From: Orlajensenia stereocauli
GTDB taxonomy: Bacteria; Actinomycetota; Actinomycetes; Actinomycetales; Microbacteriaceae
Assembly: GCF_039548895.1 (NCBI RefSeq)
Contig: NZ_JBCLVG010000001.1
Strand: one strand, 5' to 3'
Length of the DNA: 64,000 bases
Within the stretch, counting starts at the first letter, position 1; every line of letters begins with the position of its first letter. Both the position numbers and the translations under genes were made by a program. Positions 47,639 to 56,365 of the stretch are shown here, piece by piece. The notes below the pieces were generated by a model that worked only from the letters and a program-made list of their open reading frames with translations, had not been told where the DNA came from and did no database searches.

Positions 47639-48400
47639 CTACTCGTCTGCTTCGAGTTCGGCCTGCGCCTCGGCGCTCAGGTCGAGGTTCGTGTAGATGT
47701 TCTGTACGTCGTCCGAGTCCTCGAGGGCGTCGATGAGGCGGAACACCTTGCGAGCGGTGTCTGCGTCGACCTCGATCTTGAGGCTCGGCACGAAGGCGAC
47801 GTCGGCGGAGTCGTAGTCGATCCCGGCATCCTGCAGGGCCGTGCGCACGGCGACCATCTGCGACGGGTCGGTGAGGATCTCGAAGGTCTCGCCCTCATCC
47901 GTCACCTCTTCCGCACCCGCCTCGAGCACGGCCATCAGCACGTCGTCCTCGGTGAGGCCGTCGGCGTGGGCCACGACGATGAGGCCCTTGCGGTGGAAGT
48001 TGTAGGCCACGCTGCCCGGGTCGCCCATGGTGCCGCCGTTACGGCTGACGGCGGTGCGCACGTCGGCTGCGGCGCGGTTCTTGTTGTCCGTGAGGCACTC
48101 GATGAGCATCGCGACGCCGTTCGGGGCGTAGCCCTCGTACATGATCGTCGTGTAGTCGACGGCCTCGCCGGTGAGGCCGGCACCGCGCTTGACCGCGCGG
48201 TTGATGTTGTCGATCGGGACCGACGTCTTCTTCGCCTTCTGGATGGCGTCGACGAGCGTGGGGTTGCCCGCCAGATCGGCACCGCCCATCTTGGCGGCGA
48301 CCTCGATGTTCTTGATCAACTTGGCGAACGACTTGGCGCGACGCGAGTCGATGATCGCCTTCTTGTGCTTGGTCGTTGCCCACTTGGAATGCCCTGACAT
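47639..48400 (-). CDS. YebC/PmpR-family regulatory protein
   Basis: YebC-family proteins are conserved DNA- or ribosome-associated factors; recent work links some to translation of proline-rich stretches. The 253-residue protein starts MSGHSKWATTKHKKAIIDSR, with the family motifs NINRAVKRGAGLTGEAVDY, YEGYAPNGVAMLIECLTDN and SVAYNFHRKGLI. The ATG at 48400 is the family start; an ATG 21 bases upstream is rejected. Gene order yebC-ruvC-ruvA-ruvB is widely conserved. Confidence 0.95.
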   Translation of the reverse strand: MSGHSKWATTKHKKAIIDSRRAKSFAKLIKNIEVAAKMGGADLAGNPTLVDAIQKAKKTSVPIDNINRAVKRGAGLTGEAVDYTTIMYEGYAPNGVAMLIECLTDNKNRAAADVRTAVSRNGGTMGDPGSVAYNFHRKGLIVVAHADGLTEDDVLMAVLEAGAEEVTDEGETFEILTDPSQMVAVRTALQDAGIDYDSADVAFVPSLKIEVDADTARKVFRLIDALEDSDDVQNIYTNLDLSAEAQAELEADE

Positions 48401-48510
48401 GCCTTCGATTCTACCCAACACGAACGCTCACGGCGCTCAGGCGCGAGGCGAGGACTCACCTCCGGCCCGTCATGGCCGCGGTGGCTCGGGAGGCGGGGCC
48501 CGGCATCGGC

Positions 48511-49059
48511 TCAGGCGAGCAGCTTGCGGAGCGTGCGCAGGTTGCGGTTCGTCGTCGTCGAGCGGTACTTCACCTTGCCTGCGATCTTCGAGAACGCGCT
48601 GTCGACTCCGACGTCGCGGCGATTGTGCCAGTAGATGACGTGCGTCCCCGGGGCGATCACGTCGTCGGCGGGGTCGAGGTCGGCGCCGAGGCTGCCCAGT
48701 TCGGCGAGCACGGCGTCATCGGAGCCGAACAGCACGTACGGGTGCCAGCCGTCGCGCTCGGCGTCGAACGGGAAGGCCTCGACGACGGCCTCCAGGTCGG
48801 CGAGGCTCACCAGCACGATCCAGGCGTCGTAGCCGAAGCGCTCCCCCAGCGCCTTCTCGATCGTCGCCTTCAGCGTTGCGGCGTCAGTGGCGGCGGCATC
48901 CGTCGTGTCGGCATCGAATCGCACGTTGCCACTAGCGAGCACCGTCTTCACCTCGCTGAAGCCGAGGGTGCGGAACAGCTCGGCCAGATCGACCGAGAGG
49001 ATCTTCACCCCGTTGACGTTGATGCCGCGCAGCAGCGCGACGTATCTCTTCGCAGCCAT
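48511..49059 (-). CDS. DUF1697 family protein
   Basis: A 182-residue protein with the DUF1697 pattern: RYVALLRGINVNGVKILSVD near the N terminus, VKTVLASGNVRFDAD, and the C-terminal TTNRNLRTLRKLL. The structural family is of unknown function. It lies alone between pdxT and yebC with gaps of about 50 and 110 bases; the ATG at 49059 is preferred over one 18 bases upstream on family start. Confidence 0.9.
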   Translation of the reverse strand: MAAKRYVALLRGINVNGVKILSVDLAELFRTLGFSEVKTVLASGNVRFDADTTDAAATDAATLKATIEKALGERFGYDAWIVLVSLADLEAVVEAFPFDAERDGWHPYVLFGSDDAVLAELGSLGADLDPADDVIAPGTHVIYWHNRRDVGVDSAFSKIAGKVKYRSTTTNRNLRTLRKLLA

Positions 49060-49105
49060 GGGCTCATCATGCCCCACAGGACCGACGCGGACGGCGACAG
49101 CCGGG

Positions 49106-49714
49106 TCAGGCCGCCGCGCGCACCTTGCCGAGGAAGTACTCGTGGATGCGGTAGTCGCCCGTCACCTCGGGGTGGAACGAGGTACCGAGGAGGTTGCCCT
49201 GCTCGACGGCGACGCAGCGGCCGTCCTCCAGCGTGGCGAGAGCCGTTGCGGTCGGCCCCACCGACTCGACGATGGGCGCGCGGATGAAGACGGCGTGCAT
49301 GGGCTCTCCCCCGAGCACGGGCACGTCGAGGTCGGTCTCGAAGGAATGCGTCTGCGAGCCGAAGGCGTTGCGGCGCACCGAGACGTCGAGGCCGCCCAGG
49401 CTCTCCTGGCCCCGGATGCCGTCGAGCACGGTGTCCGCCAGCATGATGAGCCCGGCACAGGTGCCGTACACCGGCAGCCCGCCGCGGATGGCGGCGCGCA
49501 GCGGCTCGGCGAGTCCGAAGGTGCGCGCGAGCTTGTCCATGACGCTGGACTCGCCGCCCGGGATCACGAGGCCGTCGACGGCCGCGAGCTCCTCTGGGCG
49601 ACGCACGAGAGTGACGTCGGCCCCGAGGGCACGGAGGACGTGGGCGTGCTCGCGGAAGTCGCCCTGCAGGGCGAGGACCCCGACCCGCCGTGTGGCGACG
49701 TGAGGTGCTACCAC
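49106..49714 (-). CDS. pdxT: Pyridoxal 5'-phosphate synthase glutaminase subunit
   Basis: PdxT supplies ammonia to PdxS for direct PLP synthesis. The 202-residue class I amidotransferase shows VGVLALQGDFREHAHVLRAL, VIPGGESSVMDKLAR, the nucleophile in PVYGTCAGLIMLAD and the catalytic His-Glu in GTSFHPEVTGD. GTG start at 49714 overlaps the pdxS stop by seven bases; the first eight residues before VGVLALQGD are not conserved. Confidence 0.96.
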   Translation of the reverse strand: MVAPHVATRRVGVLALQGDFREHAHVLRALGADVTLVRRPEELAAVDGLVIPGGESSVMDKLARTFGLAEPLRAAIRGGLPVYGTCAGLIMLADTVLDGIRGQESLGGLDVSVRRNAFGSQTHSFETDLDVPVLGGEPMHAVFIRAPIVESVGPTATALATLEDGRCVAVEQGNLLGTSFHPEVTGDYRIHEYFLGKVRAAA

Positions 49715-50610
49715 CCGCGCTCGGCGAGGCGGTGCGGGGCTGCGAGGTCGGAGACGTTGATGCCGACCATGGCCTCGCCGAGCCCGCGCGAGACCTCGGC
49801 GATCACGGCGGGGTCGTCGTGGAACGTCGTGGCCTTGACCACGGCCGCAGCACGCTGGGCGGGGTTGCCCGACTTGAAGATGCCGGATCCGACGAACACG
49901 CCGTCGGCACCGAGCTGCATCATCATGGCCGCGTCGGCGGGCGTCGCGACGCCGCCGGCGGTGAACAGCACCACCGGGAGCTTGCCGGTCTCGGCTACCT
50001 CGACGACGAGGTCGTAGGGTGCCTGCAGCTCTTTGGCTGCGACGTACAGCTCGTCCTTCGACATCGAGGACAGCGCGGCGATCTCGCTCTTGATCTTGCG
50101 GATGTGCTTGGTCGCCTCGGAGACGTCGCCGGTGCCGGCCTCGCCCTTCGAGCGGATCATGGCTGCGCCCTCGTTGATGCGGCGGAGGGCCTCACCCAGG
50201 TTGGTCGCACCGCAGACGAAGGGGACGTTGAAGTCCCACTTGTCGATGTGGTTCACGTAGTCGGCGGGGCTCAGCACCTCGGACTCGTCGATGTAGTCGA
50301 CGTCGAGGGCCTGCAGCACCTGCGCCTCGACGAAGTGGCCGATGCGGGCCTTCGCCATGACGGGGATGGAGACCTCGGCGATGATCGCCTCGATGAGGTC
50401 GGGGTCGCTCATGCGTGCGACGCCGCCCTGCGAACGGATGTCGGCGGGAACGCGCTCGAGGGCCATGACGGCGACGGCGCCGGCATCCTCGGCGATACGG
50501 GCCTGCTCGGGGGTGACGACGTCCATGATGACGCCGCCCTTCAGCATCTCGGCGAGTCCGCGCTTGACGCGGCTCGAACCGAAGTGCTGGGAGGAAGTGC
50601 TATCGGTCAT
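49708..50610 (-). CDS. pdxS: Pyridoxal 5'-phosphate synthase lyase subunit
   Basis: PdxS condenses ribose 5-phosphate, glyceraldehyde 3-phosphate and ammonia to PLP. The 300-residue barrel contains KGGVIMDVVTPEQARIAEDA, VMALERVPADIRSQGG, the catalytic lysine regions IPVMAKARIGHFVEAQ and GAAMIRSKGEAGTGDVSEA, and the phosphate loop FTAGGVATPADAA. The ATG at 50610 is preceded by a short Ser-rich N terminus. pdxY is divergent 78 bases away. Confidence 0.97.
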   Translation of the reverse strand: MTDSTSSQHFGSSRVKRGLAEMLKGGVIMDVVTPEQARIAEDAGAVAVMALERVPADIRSQGGVARMSDPDLIEAIIAEVSIPVMAKARIGHFVEAQVLQALDVDYIDESEVLSPADYVNHIDKWDFNVPFVCGATNLGEALRRINEGAAMIRSKGEAGTGDVSEATKHIRKIKSEIAALSSMSKDELYVAAKELQAPYDLVVEVAETGKLPVVLFTAGGVATPADAAMMMQLGADGVFVGSGIFKSGNPAQRAAAVVKATTFHDDPAVIAEVSRGLGEAMVGINVSDLAAPHRLAERGW

Positions 50611-50688
50611 GAACGCCAAGTGTATTCGCCCGGCGGGGGTCTTCGAGACGCAGGTCGTCTCGCGCTGACTTCCGGGTGGGACAATCTG

Positions 50689-51543
50689 ATGGTGAAGATC
50701 CTCTCGATTCAGTCCGCTGTCGCCTATGGCCACGTCGGGAACTCGGCCGCCGTGTTCCCGCTCCAGCGCATCGGGGTGGAGGTGCTTCCCGTGTACACGG
50801 TCACGTTCTCCAACCACACGGGCTACGGAGCCTGGCGCGGTCCGCTCATCAGCCCCGAGGATGTCGCCGCCGTCATCACGGGGATCGAGGAGCGCGGTGT
50901 CTTCCCCGCGATCGACGTCGTGCTCTCCGGATACCAGGGCGGAGCAGGCATCGGCGACGTCATCATCGACGCCGTCGCGCGCATCAAGGCCGCCAATCCC
51001 GCTGCGATCTACTCCTGCGACCCCGTGATGGGCAACGCCAGGTCGGGATGCTTCGTCGCGCCCGAGATCCCTGTGCTGCTGCGAGAGAGGGTCGTCCCCG
51101 TCGCCGACATCATCACGCCCAACCAGTTCGAGCTCGGTTACCTCACCGGAACCGAGCCCGACACTCTCGAGTCGACGCTCGCGTCGGTCGATCTCGCCCG
51201 CGCGATGGGCCCGAGCACGGTGCTCGTGACGAGCGTAGAGCGCCCCGATCGCGAGGAGGGCACCATCGAGATGCTCGCCGTCGACGACCGAGGCGCCTGG
51301 ATCGTGCAGACGCCGCTGCTTCCGATGAAGGCGAACGGCTCGGGCGACGTCACCGCTGCGCTGTTCACCGCTCACTACGCGCGTACCGATGATGCTGCCG
51401 ATGCCCTCGCCCGCACTGCGTCCAGCGTCTTCGACCTGCTCACCCGCACACACGAGTCCGGTGAGCGCGAGTTGCAGCTCGTCGAGTCGCAGGAGGCCTA
51501 CGCTCACCCGCGGATGCAGTTCACGACACGGCAGGTGCGCTGA
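50689..51543 (+). CDS. pdxY: Pyridoxal kinase
   Basis: PdxY phosphorylates pyridoxal in B6 salvage and complements the de novo PdxST pair encoded divergently. The 284-residue ribokinase-like protein starts MVKILSIQSAVAYGHVGNSA with FSNHTGYGAW, VLSGYQGGAGIGD, CDPVMGNARSGCFV, ITPNQFELGYLTG and the phosphate/anion-hole motif ANGSGDVTAALF (GSGD). ATG at 50689 follows GGGTGGG; a GTG three bases later is an alternative. Confidence 0.94.
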   Translation: MVKILSIQSAVAYGHVGNSAAVFPLQRIGVEVLPVYTVTFSNHTGYGAWRGPLISPEDVAAVITGIEERGVFPAIDVVLSGYQGGAGIGDVIIDAVARIKAANPAAIYSCDPVMGNARSGCFVAPEIPVLLRERVVPVADIITPNQFELGYLTGTEPDTLESTLASVDLARAMGPSTVLVTSVERPDREEGTIEMLAVDDRGAWIVQTPLLPMKANGSGDVTAALFTAHYARTDDAADALARTASSVFDLLTRTHESGERELQLVESQEAYAHPRMQFTTRQVR

Positions 51544-51557
51544 GACCGACTACCTTC

Positions 51558-51665
51558 GTTGGTCGAGTAGCGCCCGAGCGCAGCGAGGACGCGTATCGAG
51601 ACCATCACCGCCGCCGGATGCGGTCTCGATACGCCGGCTCCTTCTTCGCAGGCTACTCGACCAGC
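51558..51665. repeat. REPIN-like imperfect inverted repeat between convergent pdxY and HIT genes
   Basis: A 108-bp palindromic element. Outer arms gttggtcgagtag (51558-51570) and ctactcgaccagc (51653-51665) match at 12 of 13 positions; inner arms gcgtatcgagacc (51591-51603) and ggtctcgatacgc (51622-51634) match perfectly. The two half-elements, separated by about 18 bases of loop, each have the same outer-inner layout, as in paired REP sequences. The right arm encodes the last four codons and stop of the HIT protein. It probably also terminates both genes. Confidence 0.75.
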
Positions 51666-52219
51666 AAGGTCGGCCAAGCATCGGCAATCGCCTGCCTCGT
51701 CTCGCCCAGCAGGCGAGGGATGGCCTTCGTCTCGGCGATGATCGGGAAGAAGTTCGCGTCCGTCGCCCAGCGCGGCACGATGTGCTGGTGCAGGTGGTCG
51801 GCCACGCCGGCTCCTGCGACCCGGCCCTGGTTCATGCCGATGTTGAAGCCGTCGCAGTTCGAGACCTCGCGCACGACGCGCATGGCGATCTGCGTCAGCT
51901 CGGCGATCTCGGCGACCTCCTCCGCCGTCGCGTCGTCGTAGAGGGCGACGTGACGATACGGGCAGACCAGCAGGTGCCCGCTGTTGTAGGGAAACAGGTT
52001 CAGCAAGACGTAGGCGTGCTCCCCGCGAGCGACGATGAGCGCCGTCTCGTCGTCGAGCTTCGGGGCGGCGCAGAACGGGCATTTCTCCTCGTGCGGCGTC
52101 GGCCCGCCCTCGATGTAGACCATCCGGTGCGGTGTCCACAGCCGTTGGAAGGCATCCGGAACCGCGGCGAAGTCCGCCGAGCTCTCCAGCCCGGCGAACG
52201 CGCCCTCCTCTTCCGCCAT
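51653..52219 (-). CDS. HIT-family nucleotide hydrolase/transferase
   Basis: A 188-residue histidine-triad protein with the catalytic signature HLHQHIVPRW, the upstream CPFCAAPKLDDETALIV with two cysteines, and NLFPYNSGHLLVCPYRHVAL. Members of this branch hydrolyse dinucleoside polyphosphates or related AMP conjugates. The ATG overlaps the thrS stop by one base, so it is coupled to thrS. The last residues LLVE and the stop come from the inverted-repeat element downstream, so the native C terminus may have been slightly different. Confidence 0.93.
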   Translation of the reverse strand: MAEEEGAFAGLESSADFAAVPDAFQRLWTPHRMVYIEGGPTPHEEKCPFCAAPKLDDETALIVARGEHAYVLLNLFPYNSGHLLVCPYRHVALYDDATAEEVAEIAELTQIAMRVVREVSNCDGFNIGMNQGRVAGAGVADHLHQHIVPRWATDANFFPIIAETKAIPRLLGETRQAIADAWPTLLVE

Positions 52220-54198
52220 CAGATCTGGCCGGCGCTCGTCACCTGAGCGTGCGAGGCGATGGCGGCACGGATGCGACTGATCGCCTCGTCGACGGGAACG
52301 CCGTTCTCCTGGGTGCCGTCACGGAACCTGAAGCTCACCGAGCCGGCTGCGCGGTCCTGCTCACCGGCGATGAGCTGGAACGGCACCTTGAGCTTGGTGT
52401 GGTTGCGGATCTTCTTCTGCATGCGGTCGTCGGATGCATCGAGCTCGGCGCGCACGCCTGCAGCCTTGAGCCGTCCGATCACGTCGCCCAGGTAATCGAC
52501 GTAGTCCTCGGCGATGGGGATGCCGACCACCTGCACCGGAGCGAGCCAGACCGGGAACGCGCCCGCGTAATGCTCGAGCAGGATGGCGAAGAAGCGCTCG
52601 ATGGAGCCGAGCAGCGCGCGGTGGATCATCACGGGCTGCTGGCGCGTTCCATCGTTGGCCGTGTACTCGAGCTCGAATCGCTCGGGCTGGTTGAAGTCGA
52701 GCTGCACGGTCGAGAGCTGCCAGGTGCGGCCGATCGCGTCGCGGGCCTGTACCGAGATCTTCGGGCCGTAGAAGGCGGCGCCGCCCGGATCGTCGACGAG
52801 CTCGAGACCGGACTCGATGGCGACCTGACGCAGCGTCTCGGTGGCTTCCTCCCAGGCGGCGTCGTCGCCGACGAACTTCTCGGGATCCTTGGTGGAGAGC
52901 TCGAGGTAGAAGTCGTCGAGTCCGTAGCCGCGCAGAGTCTCGAGCACGAACTCGAGCTGGCTGGCCACCTCGCCCCGCACCTGCTCGGGCGTGACGTAGA
53001 CGTGGGCGTCGTCCTGGGTGAGGCCGCGCACGCGGGTGAGGCCGGAGAGTGTTCCGCTCTTCTCGTAGCGGTACACCGTTCCGAATTCGGCCAGACGCAG
53101 GGGCAGCTCGCGGTAGCTGCGGCCGCGCGCCCGGAAGATCAGGTTGTGGAAGGGGCAGTTCATGGGCTTCAGGTAGTAGTCCTGGCCCTGACGGGTGACG
53201 TGTCCGTCGGCATCCGTCTCCTGGTCGAGATGCATGGCCGGGAACATGCCGTCCTTGTACCACTGCAGGTGGCCGCTGGTCTCGAAGAGCGAGCCCTTGG
53301 TGATGTGCGGCGAGTTGACGAGTTCGTAGTCCGCGGCGAGCAGGCGCTCCTGCATGTACTTCTCGATCTCGTGACGGATGATGCCGCCTCGCGGGTGGAA
53401 GACGGCCAGTCCCGAGCCGATCTCGTCGGGGAAGCTGAACAGGTCGAGTTCGGCGCCGAGCTTGCGGTGGTCGCGCTTGAGCGCCTCCTCCATGCGGGCC
53501 TGGTAGGCGCGCAGTTCGTCCTTCGTCGCCCACGCCGTGCCGTAGACGCGCTGCAGTTGCTTGTTCTTCTCGGAACCCCGCCAGTACGCGGCAGCCACAC
53601 GCGACAGGGCGTAGCCGTTGCCGATCATGCGGGTGTTCGGCAGGTGCGGGCCTCGGCAGAGGTCCTTCCAGACCGTCTCGCCCGTGCGCGGGTCGACGTT
53701 GTCGTAGATCGTCAGTTCGGCGCCGCCGACCTCGACGGACTCGCCGTCGTCGTGGCTGCCTGCTCCCTCGGTGGGGTGACCCTTGAGCCCGATGAGCTCG
53801 AGCTTGTACGGCTCGTTCGCGAGTTCGGCACGAGCCTCGTCCTCGGTCACGACGCGTCGCACGAAGCGCTGGCCCTGACGGATGATGCGGTCCATGGCCT
53901 TCTCGAGGGGCTTGAGGTCCTCGAGGGCGAACGGGGTCTCGACGTCGAAGTCGTAGTAGAAGCCGTCGGTGACGGGCGGGCCGATGCCGAGCCTGGCCTC
54001 CGGGTTGATGGACTGCACGGCCTGGGCGAGCACGTGGGCAGCCGAGTGGCGCAGGATGGTGAGTCCGTCGGGAGAGTCGATCGTGACGGGCTCGACGGTG
54101 TCGGCATCCGTCACCGTCGTCGCCAGGTCCTTGAGCTCACCGTTGACGCGCATCGCGACAACGGACCGGTCGGTGAAAAGCTCGAAGCCGTCAGCCAC
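52219..54198 (-). CDS. thrS: Threonyl-tRNA synthetase
   Basis: ThrS charges tRNA-Thr. The 659-residue protein (GTG start) lacks a strong TGS match but has the editing domain with the metal ligand motif HSAAHVLAQAV and the later HLPNTRMIGNG region, then the class II catalytic core (FHPRGGIIRHEIEKYMQERL, MNCPFHNLIFRARGRSYREL, VRGLTQDDAHVYVTPEQV, MIHRALLGSIERFFAIL) and the anticodon-binding domain. A -10-like TATGAT lies 38 bases upstream. Confidence 0.96.
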   Translation of the reverse strand: MADGFELFTDRSVVAMRVNGELKDLATTVTDADTVEPVTIDSPDGLTILRHSAAHVLAQAVQSINPEARLGIGPPVTDGFYYDFDVETPFALEDLKPLEKAMDRIIRQGQRFVRRVVTEDEARAELANEPYKLELIGLKGHPTEGAGSHDDGESVEVGGAELTIYDNVDPRTGETVWKDLCRGPHLPNTRMIGNGYALSRVAAAYWRGSEKNKQLQRVYGTAWATKDELRAYQARMEEALKRDHRKLGAELDLFSFPDEIGSGLAVFHPRGGIIRHEIEKYMQERLLAADYELVNSPHITKGSLFETSGHLQWYKDGMFPAMHLDQETDADGHVTRQGQDYYLKPMNCPFHNLIFRARGRSYRELPLRLAEFGTVYRYEKSGTLSGLTRVRGLTQDDAHVYVTPEQVRGEVASQLEFVLETLRGYGLDDFYLELSTKDPEKFVGDDAAWEEATETLRQVAIESGLELVDDPGGAAFYGPKISVQARDAIGRTWQLSTVQLDFNQPERFELEYTANDGTRQQPVMIHRALLGSIERFFAILLEHYAGAFPVWLAPVQVVGIPIAEDYVDYLGDVIGRLKAAGVRAELDASDDRMQKKIRNHTKLKVPFQLIAGEQDRAAGSVSFRFRDGTQENGVPVDEAISRIRAAIASHAQVTSAGQI

Positions 54199-54235
54199 TG
54201 TCGTTTACTCCCTTAGTACGTTTCGGAACCCCTCA

Positions 54236-54241
54236 ATCATA
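54236..54241 (-). promoter_or_regulatory. Candidate -10 element of thrS
   Basis: Minus-strand TATGAT, a near-perfect -10, 38 bases upstream of the thrS GTG. Transcription from about 54229 would include the AAGGGAG ribosome binding site. No convincing -35 is visible. No T-box-like leader is present in the remaining space. Confidence 0.45.
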
Positions 54242-54364
54242 GAAGTGTCACTGTCGCCCGCCGGCACACGGGGCTATCCTGCAGACGAGACGCCCGAGTC
54301 GCCGACACCGCCGTCGGCACCCTCCGCCTTGACACGAACCCGACCCGACGTGCAAGGAAGCGCA

Positions 54365-56302
54365 ATGAGTGCAATGAAGTCGTTCACCGCCGGATTCGCC
54401 GGCGTCATCGTCGCGGCGGGGTTCCTCGTCGCCACCGGAGTGCAGCCGACGGCCGTAGCGCCGACAACGGCGAGCGTCGTCTCGTTCACGGCATCGGGTG
54501 ACTTCAACTCGACGACCCAGACCTCCGCCGTTCTCAACGACATCAAGACGATCGGCCCCGACCTGCACCTCGCTCTCGGCGACCTGTCGTACGTGACGAC
54601 GCCCGAGCAGAACTGGTGCGACTATGTGACCGCCCGGGTCGGGGCCGGCTTCCCGTTCGAACTCGTGTCGGGCAACCACGAGAGCGACGGCGCCAACGGG
54701 AGCATCAACAACTTCTCCGCCTGTCTGCCCAACCAGTTGCCCGGCGCTGTCGGCACCTACGGGCGCCAGTACTACGTCGACGTGCCGCAGCAGACGCCAC
54801 TCGTGCGGTTCATCCAGATCTCGCCGGCGCTGCAGTTCCCCGACGGCGCGTGGTCCTACGCTGCCGGAACCCCGCGCTACGCCTGGACCTCCGCCGCGAT
54901 CGACTCGGCGCGCGCCTCCGGCATCCCGTGGATCGTCATCGGCATGCACAAGCCCTGCCTGTCCGTCGGGCAGTACAGCTGCGAGATCGGAGCCGACCTG
55001 CTCAGCCTTCTGGTGGACAAGCGCGTCGACCTGGTACTCAGCGGACACGAGCACCTCTACGCGCGCAGCAAGCAACTCGCGACCGGCGGCGCATGCTCCG
55101 CCATCGTTCCCGGCTCATTCACGGCGGCCTGCGTGGCAGACGGCGACAACGCCCTGAGGAAGGGAGCCGGCACGGTCTTCGGCATTGTGGGAACGGGGGG
55201 AACTCCGCTGCGCGACGTCTCGGCGAGCGATACCGAGGCCGCCTACTTCGCCGCAACCTCCGGGCTCAACGCGTCACCGACGTGGGGATCGATGCAGGTC
55301 ACAGCGGATGCGACCCAGCTGAGCGCCCGGTTCGCCCCGGCGGCCGGAGCGGGCTTCACCGATGCCTTCACCATCACCGCCGGCGGGCCTCCGCCCAACG
55401 CTCCCCCGACGGCTGCGTTCACGGCCTCCTGCACCGATCTCTCGTGTTCGGCCGACGGTTCGACCTCGACTGACTCGGACGGCACCGTGACCGGCTACGC
55501 CTGGTCCTTCGGCGACGGCGACACAGCCGTCGGCGCGACCACGACGCACAGCTATGCGGCATCCGGCAGCTACCAGGTCACTCTGACGGTGACGGATGAC
55601 GACGGCAGTACAGGATCCGTCACCCGGACCGTCTCCGTCACGACACCCGGCGGCCCGACCGTGTACGCAGCCGACACCTTCACCCGCAGTGTCGCCGTGG
55701 GATTCGGAACGGCTGAGACTGGGGGGTCGTGGACGACCACGGGGACGAGCAGCTACTACTCGGTGTCCGGAGGGTCGGGTCGCATTCTGCACTCGGCAGC
55801 CGGGCGAACCCTCAACGCCTACCTGACGGGCGCCACCTCGACCACGACCGACCTCAGCTTCTCCATCTCCCCCGACAAGCGGCCGACCGTCGGGGACATG
55901 ACAATCCTCGCTTTCGGGCGTCGCATCGTCGGCGTCGGCGCCTACAAGGCCAGGATCACGGCGCGACCGAACGGCGACGTCGCCATGGCCCTCGTGCGCG
56001 AGAGCCCGGCGGGCACCGATGCCATCGTCGCGTCGACGCTGACCGTGCCCGGCCTCACCTACGTGGGTGGAGACGCTCTCCTGGTTCGCCTGCAGGTGAC
56101 GGGGACCAGCCCGACCACGGTCCAGGCGAAGGTCTGGAAGAGCGGCACGACCGAGCCGGCCGGGTGGGTGCGGTCGGTGACGGATGCCACGCCGTCCCTG
56201 CAGACGGCAGGGTCGACCGGAGTCAGCACCTACCTGTCCGGCAGCTCGACCAGTGCTCCCGTGGTCTTCAGAATCGACGACGTCATCGTGCGCGCTCCCT
56301 GA
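54365..56302 (+). CDS. Secreted metallophosphoesterase with PKD domain
   Basis: A 645-residue secreted protein: signal peptide (about 1-35), calcineurin-like metallophosphoesterase (about 40-320) with metal-ligand motifs SGDFN (Asp46), LGDLSY (Asp73), SGNHESD (Asn104, His105), IGMHKP (His195) and SGHEHLYAR (His228, His230), a PKD domain (about 348-426, SADGSTSTDSDGTVTGYAWS), and a C-terminal beta-rich domain (about 436-645) beginning DTFTRSVAVGFGTAETGGSW. No cell-wall sorting motif. Substrate unknown; a phosphodiesterase or phosphatase role is inferred. The ATG at 54365 follows GGAAG; a second ATG lies nine bases later. It is separated from thrS by a 166-base divergent region. Confidence 0.88.
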   Translation: MSAMKSFTAGFAGVIVAAGFLVATGVQPTAVAPTTASVVSFTASGDFNSTTQTSAVLNDIKTIGPDLHLALGDLSYVTTPEQNWCDYVTARVGAGFPFELVSGNHESDGANGSINNFSACLPNQLPGAVGTYGRQYYVDVPQQTPLVRFIQISPALQFPDGAWSYAAGTPRYAWTSAAIDSARASGIPWIVIGMHKPCLSVGQYSCEIGADLLSLLVDKRVDLVLSGHEHLYARSKQLATGGACSAIVPGSFTAACVADGDNALRKGAGTVFGIVGTGGTPLRDVSASDTEAAYFAATSGLNASPTWGSMQVTADATQLSARFAPAAGAGFTDAFTITAGGPPPNAPPTAAFTASCTDLSCSADGSTSTDSDGTVTGYAWSFGDGDTAVGATTTHSYAASGSYQVTLTVTDDDGSTGSVTRTVSVTTPGGPTVYAADTFTRSVAVGFGTAETGGSWTTTGTSSYYSVSGGSGRILHSAAGRTLNAYLTGATSTTTDLSFSISPDKRPTVGDMTILAFGRRIVGVGAYKARITARPNGDVAMALVRESPAGTDAIVASTLTVPGLTYVGGDALLVRLQVTGTSPTTVQAKVWKSGTTEPAGWVRSVTDATPSLQTAGSTGVSTYLSGSSTSAPVVFRIDDVIVRAP

Positions 56303-56365
56303 ATGCGTCGTACGCCTCAGCGACCGGTGAGGTCAGCCCCTACGCCGCTCGCCTAGGCTGCCGTC

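Noticed and set aside
54329..54334. Perfect TTGACA upstream of the metallophosphoesterase gene
   Set aside because: No -10-like hexamer at 16-18 bases downstream; the sequence reaches the ribosome binding site too soon. A TATCCT at 54275-54280 is an equally weak alternative.
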